Assembly: GCA_021776755.1 (NCBI GenBank)
Contig: JAJFFI010000090.1
Location: 1-13,770 of the forward strand
Direction of reading: 5' to 3'
Length of the DNA: 13,770 bases
Source of the DNA: Alphaproteobacteria bacterium
GTDB taxonomy: Bacteria; Pseudomonadota; Alphaproteobacteria; JAJFFI01
The position numbers were made by a program, and so were the translations under genes. A model generated the notes under the pieces. It searched no databases, was not told the DNA's origin, and was given only the letters and a program-made list of their open reading frames with translations. Positions 7,828-13,770 of this stretch are shown piece after piece (the stretch's first letter is position 1; each line of letters opens with the position of its first letter).

Positions 7828-8487
7828 TCAGGCCTCAGAATATCCGCCGCGGCCTGAATCGCACACCATCGACAGGAACTCCTGGCGGGTCGCGGGGTTG
7901 GACCGGAAGGCGCCGATCATGTGGCTGGTGGTCATGGTGACGCCCGGCTTGTGGACCCCGCGGCAGGTCATGCACTGATGCGCCGCGCGCAGCACGACCG
8001 CGACGCCCTTGGGTTCGAGCACGTTCTGGATGGCGTTGGCGATCTGTGCGGTCATGCGTTCTTGGATCTGCAGGCGCTTGGCATAGGCCTCGATGACGCG
8101 GGCGAGCTTGCTGATGCCGACGACGCGGCGGTCGGGCAGATAGGCGACATGGCCGCGGCCGATCACCGGCAGCATGTGGTGCTCGCAATGGGATTCGAAC
8201 CGGATGTCCCGCAGGATGACCATTTCGTCATAGCCTTCGGTCTCGCTGAAGGTCCGCGTGAGGATCTCTTCGGGGTCGCTGCCATAGCCCGCGAACAGTT
8301 CCTCGTAGGCCTTCACGACGCGCTTGGGCGTATCCAGCAATCCTTCGCGGTCGGGGTCTTCGCCGATCCAGTGCAGCAGCGTGCGCACGGCGGCCTCGGC
8401 CTCGTCGCGCGACGGCCGCGCGCTGCCGTCGCCGGCGCCATTTGTTTCGGTCTCACGCTTTCCAGGATCGGCGTCTGTCACAGTCAT
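7828..8487 (-). CDS. folE: GTP cyclohydrolase I
   Basis: Converts GTP to 7,8-dihydroneopterin triphosphate plus formate, the first step to tetrahydrofolate and, in many bacteria, to queuosine precursors. It is 219 aa. The N-terminal 25 residues are poorly conserved and polar. The core then shows [20 protein letters not shown] with zinc ligands C101 and H104, followed by [19 protein letters not shown] and [20 protein letters not shown] carries H170 and the third ligand C172. This is the canonical zinc type (FolE1), not the FolE2/COG1469 type. ATG 8487 is chosen because GAGGA sits just before it. The frame is open upstream to a TTG near 8568, but that extension has no family likeness. The gene is 114 bp downstream of apaG and 61 bp upstream of trkH, all in the same direction. 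Confidence 0.96.
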   Translation of the reverse strand: MTVTDADPGKRETETNGAGDGSARPSRDEAEAAVRTLLHWIGEDPDREGLLDTPKRVVKAYEELFAGYGSDPEEILTRTFSETEGYDEMVILRDIRFESHCEHHMLPVIGRGHVAYLPDRRVVGISKLARVIEAYAKRLQIQERMTAQIANAIQNVLEPKGVAVVLRAAHQCMTCRGVHKPGVTMTTSHMIGAFRSNPATRQEFLSMVCDSGRGGYSEA

Positions 8488-8601
8488 GTTCCTCGGGGTT
8501 GAGAATGGGTTGAACGTCTCCGGCCCCTGATTTGCGGGCAGTCTGACGCCGCCGGCGCAATAGGGCAAGTCGTTCAGGAGGGCGAAAACCGGGGCCGTGG
8601 T

Positions 8602-8994
8602 CTAGTGCAGGTTGCCGCCGACGAAGGGTGAGTCGAGCGAGAACGGCGGAATCTCGATGTCGAAATGTTCGCCGCCGGACGTGACCATTTCATAGCTGCC
8701 CTGCATGATCCCGGAGGGCGTCGAGAGCGGACAGCCGCTGGTGTACTCGTAGGCCTCGCCGGGCTTCAGGGTCGGCTGCTCGCCGACCACGCCGGCACCG
8801 CGGACTTCCTGCACCTGGCCGCGCGCGTCGGTGATGTGCCAATAACGGTTCAGCAGCTGCACCTGCTCACCGCCCCGGTTCTCGATCTGCACGTGATAGG
8901 CCCAGACATAGCGCCCGTCGTCCGGCTCCGATTGCTCGTCCAGATAAACGGGCTCGACCTTCACTTCGATCGAACGGGTGGTGGCGGTGTACAT
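8602..8994 (-). CDS. apaG: ApaG/CorD family protein
   Basis: Small protein (130 aa) made almost wholly of the ApaG domain, a fibronectin-III-like beta fold. The gene is historically linked to apaH and to cobalt/magnesium resistance in enterobacteria; its biochemical role is not settled. The family signatures are plain: [12 protein letters not shown] (28-39), [10 protein letters not shown] (48-57), GAGVVGEQP (66-74) and [18 protein letters not shown] (84-101). ATG 8994 is the natural start; the ribosome-binding site is weak. It is the first gene of the minus-strand series towards folE, and a good promoter candidate sits 49 bp upstream. No apaH is seen nearby. Confidence 0.95.
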   Translation of the reverse strand: MYTATTRSIEVKVEPVYLDEQSEPDDGRYVWAYHVQIENRGGEQVQLLNRYWHITDARGQVQEVRGAGVVGEQPTLKPGEAYEYTSGCPLSTPSGIMQGSYEMVTSGGEHFDIEIPPFSLDSPFVGGNLH

Positions 8995-9042
8995 GGCAGG
9001 TCAGTCTCTTTGGGGGCGGATCTCGTGGCGGGCGGGCGGCGT

Positions 9043-9070
9043 ATTCTATTGCCGGACCGCGCTTTGTCCA
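9043..9070 (-). promoter_or_regulatory. Predicted sigma70-type promoter of apaG
   Basis: Read on the minus strand, TGGACA (9070-9065) and TAGAAT (9048-9043) are separated by 16 nt. Each hexamer differs from the sigma70 consensus at one position. Transcription would begin near 9036, leaving a leader of about 41 nt before the apaG ATG. The -35 region is part of a 24-bp tandem duplication, so a second TGGACA lies one period further upstream, without a matching -10 box. Confidence 0.55.
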
Positions 9071-9104
9071 GCGCCGCGAGCCGCGCGTTGTCCAGCGCCC
9101 CGAA
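9057..9104. repeat. Two-copy 24-bp tandem repeat upstream of apaG
   Basis: Bases 9057-9080 and 9081-9104 are tandem copies that agree at 21 of 24 positions. The first 19 bases of each unit differ at only one, and TTGTCCAGCGCC is perfect in both. The repeat covers the -35 region of the predicted apaG promoter and could be a pair of regulator-binding sites or a simple slip duplication. Confidence 0.6.
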
Positions 9105-9138
9105 AGGAACGGGCGGCCACGGCGAAGACCGCCGGGCC

Positions 9139-9167
9139 GCCCGATATATTGGGCCGGATTATCGGGC
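9139..9167 (-). terminator. Inverted repeat downstream of the ompA-like gene, weak terminator candidate
   Basis: GCCCGATA (9139-9146) and TATCGGGC (9160-9167) form a perfect 8-bp inverted repeat around a 13-nt loop, beginning 27 bp after the stop codon at 9194. No T-run follows on the minus strand, so termination is only a guess from position. The region also holds two GGGCCGGA-like direct repeats. Confidence 0.25.
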
Positions 9168-9193
9168 CGGAACAGTAAGGCCTGCCGCCTGCG

Positions 9194-10999
9194 TCAGGGC
9201 ACGATGATCTGGCCGCGGCGGTTCTTCGGATTGCGCACGCCGTCGGCGGTGGGCACGGCGGGTTGCGTCTCGCCGCGGGCGATCGTCTGGATCTGGCGTG
9301 ACGGGATGCCCTGGCGGGTCAGCGCCCGTTTGATCACGTTTGCACGCCGGGCGGAGAGGCCGAGGTTGTAGGCCTGTGAGCCCGAGCGGTCGGCATGTCC
9401 GACGACCGTGATGCGGCCGCCCTGGCGGCGTTTGTGGTCGAGGGCCGCGGCACGGATCGTGCGCCGGCCTTCGGGCTTGATGCGGATGCTGTCGAAGTCG
9501 AAGAAAACGAGATAGCCGGCTTCGGTCGGGCCGCGGCCTTCGAGCTGCCCGAGGGCGTCGAGGAAAGCGGCACGGCACACTTCGACCCGCTTGGCGCCGG
9601 GGCCGTTGTGTTCGGACGTGCTTTCGACCCAGCAGTCGAAGCTCACCTGGGCGCGGGCGGCAACGCCCGGCAGATTGGCGCGCCCGCCGTCGTCGAGTGC
9701 GCGAACAAGGCGTTCGCGATAGTCGACAAACTGCGGCGTGTCGCCGTCTTTCAGCAGGTTCCAGCGGGCGATCAGCTCCGGCTTGACGTTGCCGCCTTCA
9801 CCGGCCCAGAGGCCCTTGCGGGCGAAGAAGCGCGCGTCGACGAAATCCTTGTCCTCGGCCGCCTTCACATTGGCATAGCGGAGATACCCCTGGGCCAGTC
9901 CCTGGTTGAAGGCAGTGCCGCCCTTGATCGGCTGCGCCGTGTCCTCGAGCCACATCAGCGTGGAGAAAAAGGCGTTGCGGCAGATCAGGACGTCGTCTTC
10001 CAGCGCGCCCATGCGGACGCGTTCGGCCCAGCAGTCGTATTGCACCTGCGCCCGGGCTGCCAGCGCGGGGGCGACGGCGCGTCCATTGGCATCGAGGGCT
10101 GCAATCAGGCGAGAGCGTCCCTCGGACAGTTCGCCGCCGGCGAACGCGCCTTCGGGGGCGACGGCGGTGCCGCCCGCTGCACGCGCGGCCTTGCTCTCGA
10201 AATGTGCGCGCCGGAAATGCCCACGGAACTTGGGCGCTTCCTGCTCGATCAGCATCTTGTATTCAACCGCGAGCGCCTCGCCGAAGGTTTCCGGCGGCAC
10301 ACCGGTGACCGCCGGAAGGGCGGCCGGAGGCGGCGCCGTGTTCGGCAGCGTGCCGGCCGGTGGCGGCGGCTGTGTGTATACGGGCGGCGGGTTGACGTTG
10401 GTCGTGCGGACGACGCGCGTGCGGGTCACGGGAGGTGCTGGCGGGGGCTGCACTGACGCGCCGCCACTGACCCCGGCCGAGTTGCCGCCGGCCGAACCGC
10501 TGACCGTGCCGCCGCCGGCCGAACCACTCGCGGAGCCGTTCGGAACCGGGCCGCCCGGGAACAGCGGTTTCGGGCTTTGCGCCCGCTGCGGAGGTGTGTT
10601 GCCTGAGGTCGCCGTGGAAAACGCGCCCGGAGTGCCTGTGCCGGTAACGATGCCGGTCGTGCGGCGATATTTCGATCCCGGCCCGGCGCCGTCCCGGTTG
10701 GAACCGCCGGCATCGAGCACAGTGGTCCCGGCCATGCCGGCCCCGACGCGCCGAGGCTCCGACTTCACGGCCCTGGGATTGGCCGCATCCCGGTACATCG
10801 ACTTGGGCAGCGAAATTCCGACCGATCCGGGCCCCTGCGCGGACGCGGTGCCCGTGGCCGACTGCGCCGCCACGCCGCCGCTGCCGGCAAATGCGAGGCC
10901 CATCGCGAGCCCGGCCGCGAGGAACGCAGCGCGTCCCGCGGCTTTGACGGTGGTTCCGGGTCCGGGTGTCATTGTTCCGGTGCCTGTTGCGCGTGTCAC
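9194..10999 (-). CDS. OmpA-family envelope protein with duplicated accessory module
   Basis: Exported protein of about 601 aa, probably outer-membrane or periplasmic and bound to peptidoglycan. Residues about 20-45 form a signal peptide ending VAA. Residues 50-235 are a low-complexity Gly/Ser/Thr/Pro linker with GSAGG and PPP repeats. Two related modules follow (243-353 and 368-488), each ending in a pattern like AARAQVxxDCWxE...CRxAFxxxLxxLE. The OmpA C-terminal domain (496-601) has FFDFDS, VVGHADRSGSQAYN with D537, and LSARRANVI with R552, the diaminopimelate-binding residues of the family. There is no N-terminal beta-barrel like that of E. coli OmpA. GTG 10999 is chosen because AGGGGA lies 6 nt before it; ATG 10972 (592 aa) gives a shorter n-region and is the main alternative. 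The gene is transcribed divergently from the emrA-like gene. Confidence 0.85.
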   Translation of the reverse strand: MTRATGTGTMTPGPGTTVKAAGRAAFLAAGLAMGLAFAGSGGVAAQSATGTASAQGPGSVGISLPKSMYRDAANPRAVKSEPRRVGAGMAGTTVLDAGGSNRDGAGPGSKYRRTTGIVTGTGTPGAFSTATSGNTPPQRAQSPKPLFPGGPVPNGSASGSAGGGTVSGSAGGNSAGVSGGASVQPPPAPPVTRTRVVRTTNVNPPPVYTQPPPPAGTLPNTAPPPAALPAVTGVPPETFGEALAVEYKMLIEQEAPKFRGHFRRAHFESKAARAAGGTAVAPEGAFAGGELSEGRSRLIAALDANGRAVAPALAARAQVQYDCWAERVRMGALEDDVLICRNAFFSTLMWLEDTAQPIKGGTAFNQGLAQGYLRYANVKAAEDKDFVDARFFARKGLWAGEGGNVKPELIARWNLLKDGDTPQFVDYRERLVRALDDGGRANLPGVAARAQVSFDCWVESTSEHNGPGAKRVEVCRAAFLDALGQLEGRGPTEAGYLVFFDFDSIRIKPEGRRTIRAAALDHKRRQGGRITVVGHADRSGSQAYNLGLSARRANVIKRALTRQGIPSRQIQTIARGETQPAVPTADGVRNPKNRRGQIIVP

Positions 11000-11141
11000 G
11001 GCGTGTCCCCTGCGTGGAAGTCTCTGGCCGGCCGATCTGCCGGTTTGTCGTCCGCCGGCCGGCATGTGGTGGCGGTCCGGCCCCCTGGCTTCCGCTGCGA
11101 TCATGCTGAATTTATACCTCAATTCTGCCTCCAACGCACAG

Positions 11142-11157
11142 GAAAACCCGGGTTTTC
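11142..11157. promoter_or_regulatory. 16-bp perfect palindrome, possible operator
   Basis: GAAAACCCGGGTTTTC is a perfect 16-bp palindrome with no spacer. Further copies of its half-site core occur nearby on the same strand as AAAACCC (11172-11178) and AAAACC (11197-11202). This is the sort of layout bound by dimeric regulators. No regulator gene is in view, so the factor is unknown. Confidence 0.4.
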
Positions 11158-11326
11158 ATAGTTTCGCAGCAAAAACCCTAGAGCCGCGTGATTAACAAAA
11201 CCTTTATGGACAATAAAAAACATTACTTTTGTTAAGTTAACTGCTGCCAGATTTGCTTTTTATTTGAGTAATTCTTCAGGTGCTGGCCCTGTTTCTCTGT
11301 TTCGATTGACAGGAAATCCCGGCCTG

Positions 11327-11349
11327 GCACCCCGCGGCGCCCGCGGTGC
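11327..11349 (+). other. GC-rich hairpin in the leader of the efflux operon
   Basis: CCGCGG (11332-11337) and CCGCGG (11341-11346) pair around a 3-nt loop. They are extended by GCA/TGC on the outside with a 2-nt bulge. The hairpin is followed by no U-run. It lies about 85 bp before the emrA-like start codon and would be in its 5' leader if transcription starts upstream. Confidence 0.3.
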
Positions 11350-11435
11350 GTGCTGTCATGCCGACTCCCGTTTGCCGTGTTCAATGCGGAACTGTCGGAG
11401 TAAAGTGTCCGTTCATCGACCGAAGCGACCCGGAT

Positions 11436-12512
11436 ATGACCGACACTGCCGACGGCAATGGTGAAGCCAAAAGCGAAGCAACACCCGCGCGGCCCTGGCT
11501 GCGGTGGATACTGCTGCTCGGGGTTCCGGTGGCGGCCATCGCGGTCGGGCTCGGGGTGTGGCTCTCGGGCGGACGGTTCGTCACCTCCGAGAACGCCTAT
11601 GTGAAAGCCAACCTGATCGACATCGGCGCGGACGTCTCGGGCCGGGTCGTCTCGGTGGCCGTGACCGACAACCAGCGGGTGGCCAAGGGGGCGATCCTGT
11701 TCCGGATCGATTCCGAGCCGTTCGTGCTCGCGGTCGCCAGTGCCGACGCCGAGGTCAAGGCGGCAAAGGCACGGATCCTGTCGCTCAAGGCCGAGTACCG
11801 GCAGATCCAGGCCGAGCAGAAAGAGTTCGCAGCACGGCTTGCGTTTCTCCAGGCGCAATTCCAGCGCCAGGCGCAGCTGCTGAAGCGCCGCATCGGCACG
11901 GCCGAAAACCACGACCGCGCCTACCGCGAGCTCGAGGCCGGCAAACAGCGGGTGCTGGCGCTCGAACAACGGGCCGAGACGTCGCTCGCGATGCTCGGCG
12001 GAGACATCGGCATCCGGCCGGAGTTGCATCCCGAGGTGCTGCACGCGATCGCGGCGCGGGACAAGGCGGCGCTCGATCTCCGCCGCACCCAGGTCTTTGC
12101 GCCGGCCGATGGCGTTGTCTCGAAGATGTCGCTGCAGCCGGGTGAGTATGTCGAAGGCGGCAAGCCGGTCTTCAGCCTGGTCGAGATCGACCGGCCGTGG
12201 ATCGAGATCAATCTCAAGGAAACCCGCACCACCCACGTGTTGCCCGGACAGAAGGCCTGGATCGAGGCCGATGCCTATCCGGGCGTGCGCTGGGAGGCGA
12301 CCGTCGAGAGCGTGGCGTCGGCGACCGGCGCCGAGTTCGCGCTGCTGCCGCCGCAGAAATCCTCGGGCAACTGGGTCAAGGTTGTGCAGCGGGTGCCGGT
12401 GCGGCTCCGCATCATGCCGAACGCCGACGCGCCGCCGCTCCGCGCCGGGCTGACCGTGACCGCGACCATCGACACCGAAAGCCGCCCCCAGCGCGCCAGC
12501 GCCGGGCCCTGA
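11436..12512 (+). CDS. emrA: HlyD/EmrA-family periplasmic adaptor of a drug-efflux system
   Basis: Membrane-fusion protein that links an inner-membrane MFS pump to an outer-membrane channel. The 358-aa product has a short cytoplasmic tail, one membrane helix (about 21-43), then VTSENAYVKANLIDIGADVSGRV, the first half of the biotinyl-lipoyl-like domain (about 53-95). An alpha-helical coiled-coil hairpin follows (about 103-215). The second lipoyl half (FAPADGVVSKMSLQPGEYVEGG, 221-242) leads into a beta-barrel. The closing EFALLPPQKSSGNWVKVVQRVPVRL region is typical of EmrA. ATG 11436 puts the helix at the usual distance from the N-terminus. The frame is open upstream to an ATG at 11346, but that extension is rich in Cys and unlike the family. 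The MFS partner follows after 10 bp. Confidence 0.92.
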   Translation: MTDTADGNGEAKSEATPARPWLRWILLLGVPVAAIAVGLGVWLSGGRFVTSENAYVKANLIDIGADVSGRVVSVAVTDNQRVAKGAILFRIDSEPFVLAVASADAEVKAAKARILSLKAEYRQIQAEQKEFAARLAFLQAQFQRQAQLLKRRIGTAENHDRAYRELEAGKQRVLALEQRAETSLAMLGGDIGIRPELHPEVLHAIAARDKAALDLRRTQVFAPADGVVSKMSLQPGEYVEGGKPVFSLVEIDRPWIEINLKETRTTHVLPGQKAWIEADAYPGVRWEATVESVASATGAEFALLPPQKSSGNWVKVVQRVPVRLRIMPNADAPPLRAGLTVTATIDTESRPQRASAGP

Positions 12513-12522
12513 CGGTGCCGCG

Positions 12523-13770
12523 GTGACGCAGGAGCCGGCGGCGGCGGTCGACGAAAGCTCGGTCATCCATTCACCGGCGCGGCGCGGAATTGTCACGGTC
12601 GCGGTCATGCTCGCGACCACGATCTACGCCCTCGACATCACCATCGTCAGCGTCGCCCTGCCGCACATGCAGGGGAGCTTCTCGGCGACCACCGACGAGA
12701 TCGCCTGGGTCGCCACCTCCTACATCATCGCGGCCGCCATCATCACGCCGGTGCTGGGGCCGTTCGCGAACCGCATCGGGCGGAAGAAGCTGTTCCTGCT
12801 CGGCATCGCCGGGTTCACGTTCTCATCGTTTCTCTGCGGCATCGCGGGCTCGGTCGAGACGGAGGTCGCCGCCCGCATCCTGCAGGGGATCTCGGCCGCC
12901 CCCTTCGCGCCGATCTCCCAGGCGGTGATGATCGACATTTTCCCGGTGCAAAAGCGCGGCACGGCCAACGCGATCTGGGGCATGGGGCTGCTCGTCGGCC
13001 AGATTCTCGGGCCGACGCTGGGCGGCTGGCTGACCGACGAATTCAGCTGGGCCTGGGTGTTTCTGATCAACGTGCCGATCGGCATCGTCGCCTTCGGGCT
13101 GACCTTCTGGTTCCTGCCGGCGCGCGGCGAGCGGAGCTTCCGGCCGTTCGACTGGTTCGGCTATACCGCACTCGCGGTCGGGATCGCAGCCCTCCAGCTG
13201 ATGCTCGACCGGGGCGATCATCTCGACTGGTTCGCCTCGCCCGAGATCGTGATCGAGGCCGCCGCCGCCGCCCTCGGGTTCTATCTCTTCATGACCCACA
13301 GCCTGACCACGAAGTCGCCGTTCATCGCACCGGACATCCTCCGCGACCGCAACGCGCTGACCGGGTTTTTCGTGGTTTTCATATACGGCATGGTGATGTT
13401 CCTGCCGGTGGTGCTGACGCCGCTGCTGCTGTTCAACCTCGCGGGCTATCCGATCCTGACCATCGGCCTCCTGATGTCGTCCCGCGGCGTCGGCGCCTTC
13501 ATCACCATGTATGTCACCGGCCGCATCCAGCATCGCATCGACGTGCGCCCGGTGATGACGATCGGCTTCCTGCTGGCAGGTCTGGGTTCGTGGCTGATGA
13601 GCCGCTGGTCGCTCGACGTGGGGCCGTGGGAGGTGCTCTGGACCGGCATGGTGTTCGGGCTCGGCGTCGGGTTCGCCTGGGTGCCGCTGAGCGCGCTGAC
13701 GCTGTCCACCCTGCCGCCGCACCTTCGCACCGAGGGCACCTCGCTGTTCCATCTCTGGCGCATGATCGGC
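12523..13770 (+). CDS. emrB: DHA2-family MFS drug transporter, EmrB/QacA type (3' end outside window)
   Basis: Proton-driven multidrug efflux pump of the inner membrane, predicted partner of the adjacent EmrA-like adaptor. 416 residues are visible of the usual 500 or so. The family motifs are LDITIVSVALPHMQ in helix 1 (motif D1), GPFANRIGRKKLFLLG after helix 2 (motif A), RILQGISAAPFAPISQ in helix 4 (motif B) and GQILGPTLGGWL in helix 5 (motif C). The last places it among the exporters. At least eleven hydrophobic segments are visible before the window ends, consistent with a 14-helix DHA2 protein. The start is GTG 12523, 10 bp after the adaptor stop; the ribosome-binding site is poor. The substrate cannot be told from sequence. 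The symbol emrB is by family and context only. Confidence 0.92.
   Translation, partial: MTQEPAAAVDESSVIHSPARRGIVTVAVMLATTIYALDITIVSVALPHMQGSFSATTDEIAWVATSYIIAAAIITPVLGPFANRIGRKKLFLLGIAGFTFSSFLCGIAGSVETEVAARILQGISAAPFAPISQAVMIDIFPVQKRGTANAIWGMGLLVGQILGPTLGGWLTDEFSWAWVFLINVPIGIVAFGLTFWFLPARGERSFRPFDWFGYTALAVGIAALQLMLDRGDHLDWFASPEIVIEAAAAALGFYLFMTHSLTTKSPFIAPDILRDRNALTGFFVVFIYGMVMFLPVVLTPLLLFNLAGYPILTIGLLMSSRGVGAFITMYVTGRIQHRIDVRPVMTIGFLLAGLGSWLMSRWSLDVGPWEVLWTGMVFGLGVGFAWVPLSALTLSTLPPHLRTEGTSLFHLWRMIG

Larger units (their letters stand above)
11000..11435. promoter_or_regulatory. Divergent intergenic control region with AT-rich island
   Basis: This 436-bp gap separates the ompA-like gene from the emrA-like gene and must hold both promoters. 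Bases 11161-11280 are only about 35% G+C, against about 65% around them. On the minus strand a TATAAA (11116-11111) could be a -10 box for the ompA-like gene, with a poor -35. On the plus strand there is a TGGACA at 11207 and a perfect TTGACA at 11306-11311, but neither has a good -10 at 16-18 nt. I found no convincing small gene here; the short frames lack codon bias and a ribosome-binding site. Confidence 0.5.

Noticed and set aside
8488..8568. N-terminal extension of folE to a TTG start
   Set aside because: ATG 8487 has a good ribosome-binding site and gives the normal GTP cyclohydrolase I length; the extension has no family likeness.
11103..11195. 30-codon plus-strand frame in the divergent region
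   Set aside because: No ribosome-binding site, no codon bias and no recognisable features. It overlaps the palindrome and is better read as control DNA.
11232..12620. Minus-strand open frame opposite the emrA-like gene (about 460 codons)
   Set aside because: It is antisense shadow from GC-rich third positions. The plus-strand protein has full EmrA domain order, and the antisense translation shows no recognisable fold.
1..13770. Signs of a mobile element, CRISPR array, toxin-antitoxin or phage-defence system
   Set aside because: No transposase, integrase, regularly spaced repeats or defence-type domains are visible. Composition is even, apart from the AT island in the divergent intergenic region.

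Overview
The window is high-GC DNA (by eye about 65%, strongly G/C at third codon positions), densely coding, with short or overlapping gene junctions. It looks like a chromosomal segment of an alphaproteobacterium. The argD-argF-hslO order, ApaG next to FolE, and the OmpA-like protein with a long Pro/Gly/Ser linker fit Rhodospirillales-like relatives. A cupin resembling the DMSP-lyase family hints at a marine or marine-derived lineage. The taxonomic placement is inference from gene content. I see no transposase, integrase, CRISPR array, tRNA or rRNA.

Plus strand, 1-3835: the 3' part of argD overlaps argF (ATGA junction). Then come hslO (Hsp33 redox chaperone), a small exported protein of unknown function, and a cupin with DddQ-like metal and catalytic residues. 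All are head-to-tail with gaps of 41 bp or less, so they are probably one operon or two. The cupin stop codon and the ndh stop codon on the other strand share one CTAG tetranucleotide.

Minus strand, read from 8994 down to 3832: apaG, folE, trkH, argE and ndh. trkH and argE are in the same frame and separated only by a stop and one codon. argE overlaps ndh by 16 bp. Together with argD and argF, argE completes three consecutive arginine steps: acetylglutamate semialdehyde to acetylornithine to ornithine to citrulline. These genes are split over two converging transcription units. A plausible sigma70-type promoter lies in front of apaG, with its -35 region duplicated in a 24-bp tandem repeat.

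Minus strand, 9194-10999: an exported OmpA-family protein with a Gly/Ser/Pro/Thr-rich linker, two diverged copies of an accessory Cys-containing module, and a C-terminal OmpA peptidoglycan-binding domain.

Plus strand, 11436-13770: a divergent EmrA/HlyD-type periplasmic adaptor followed after 10 bp by an EmrB/QacA-type MFS transporter that runs off the window. Together they form a typical drug-efflux pair. The 436-bp divergent region (11000-11435) is the only long non-coding stretch. It holds an AT-rich island, a perfect 16-bp palindrome with extra half-site-like motifs, and a GC-rich hairpin.

Most genes are well-known families. The points most worth a second look are the DddQ-like cupin, the duplicated module in the OmpA-like protein, the repeated -35 region of apaG, and the palindrome in the divergent control region. 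I did not find a clearly new multi-gene system.
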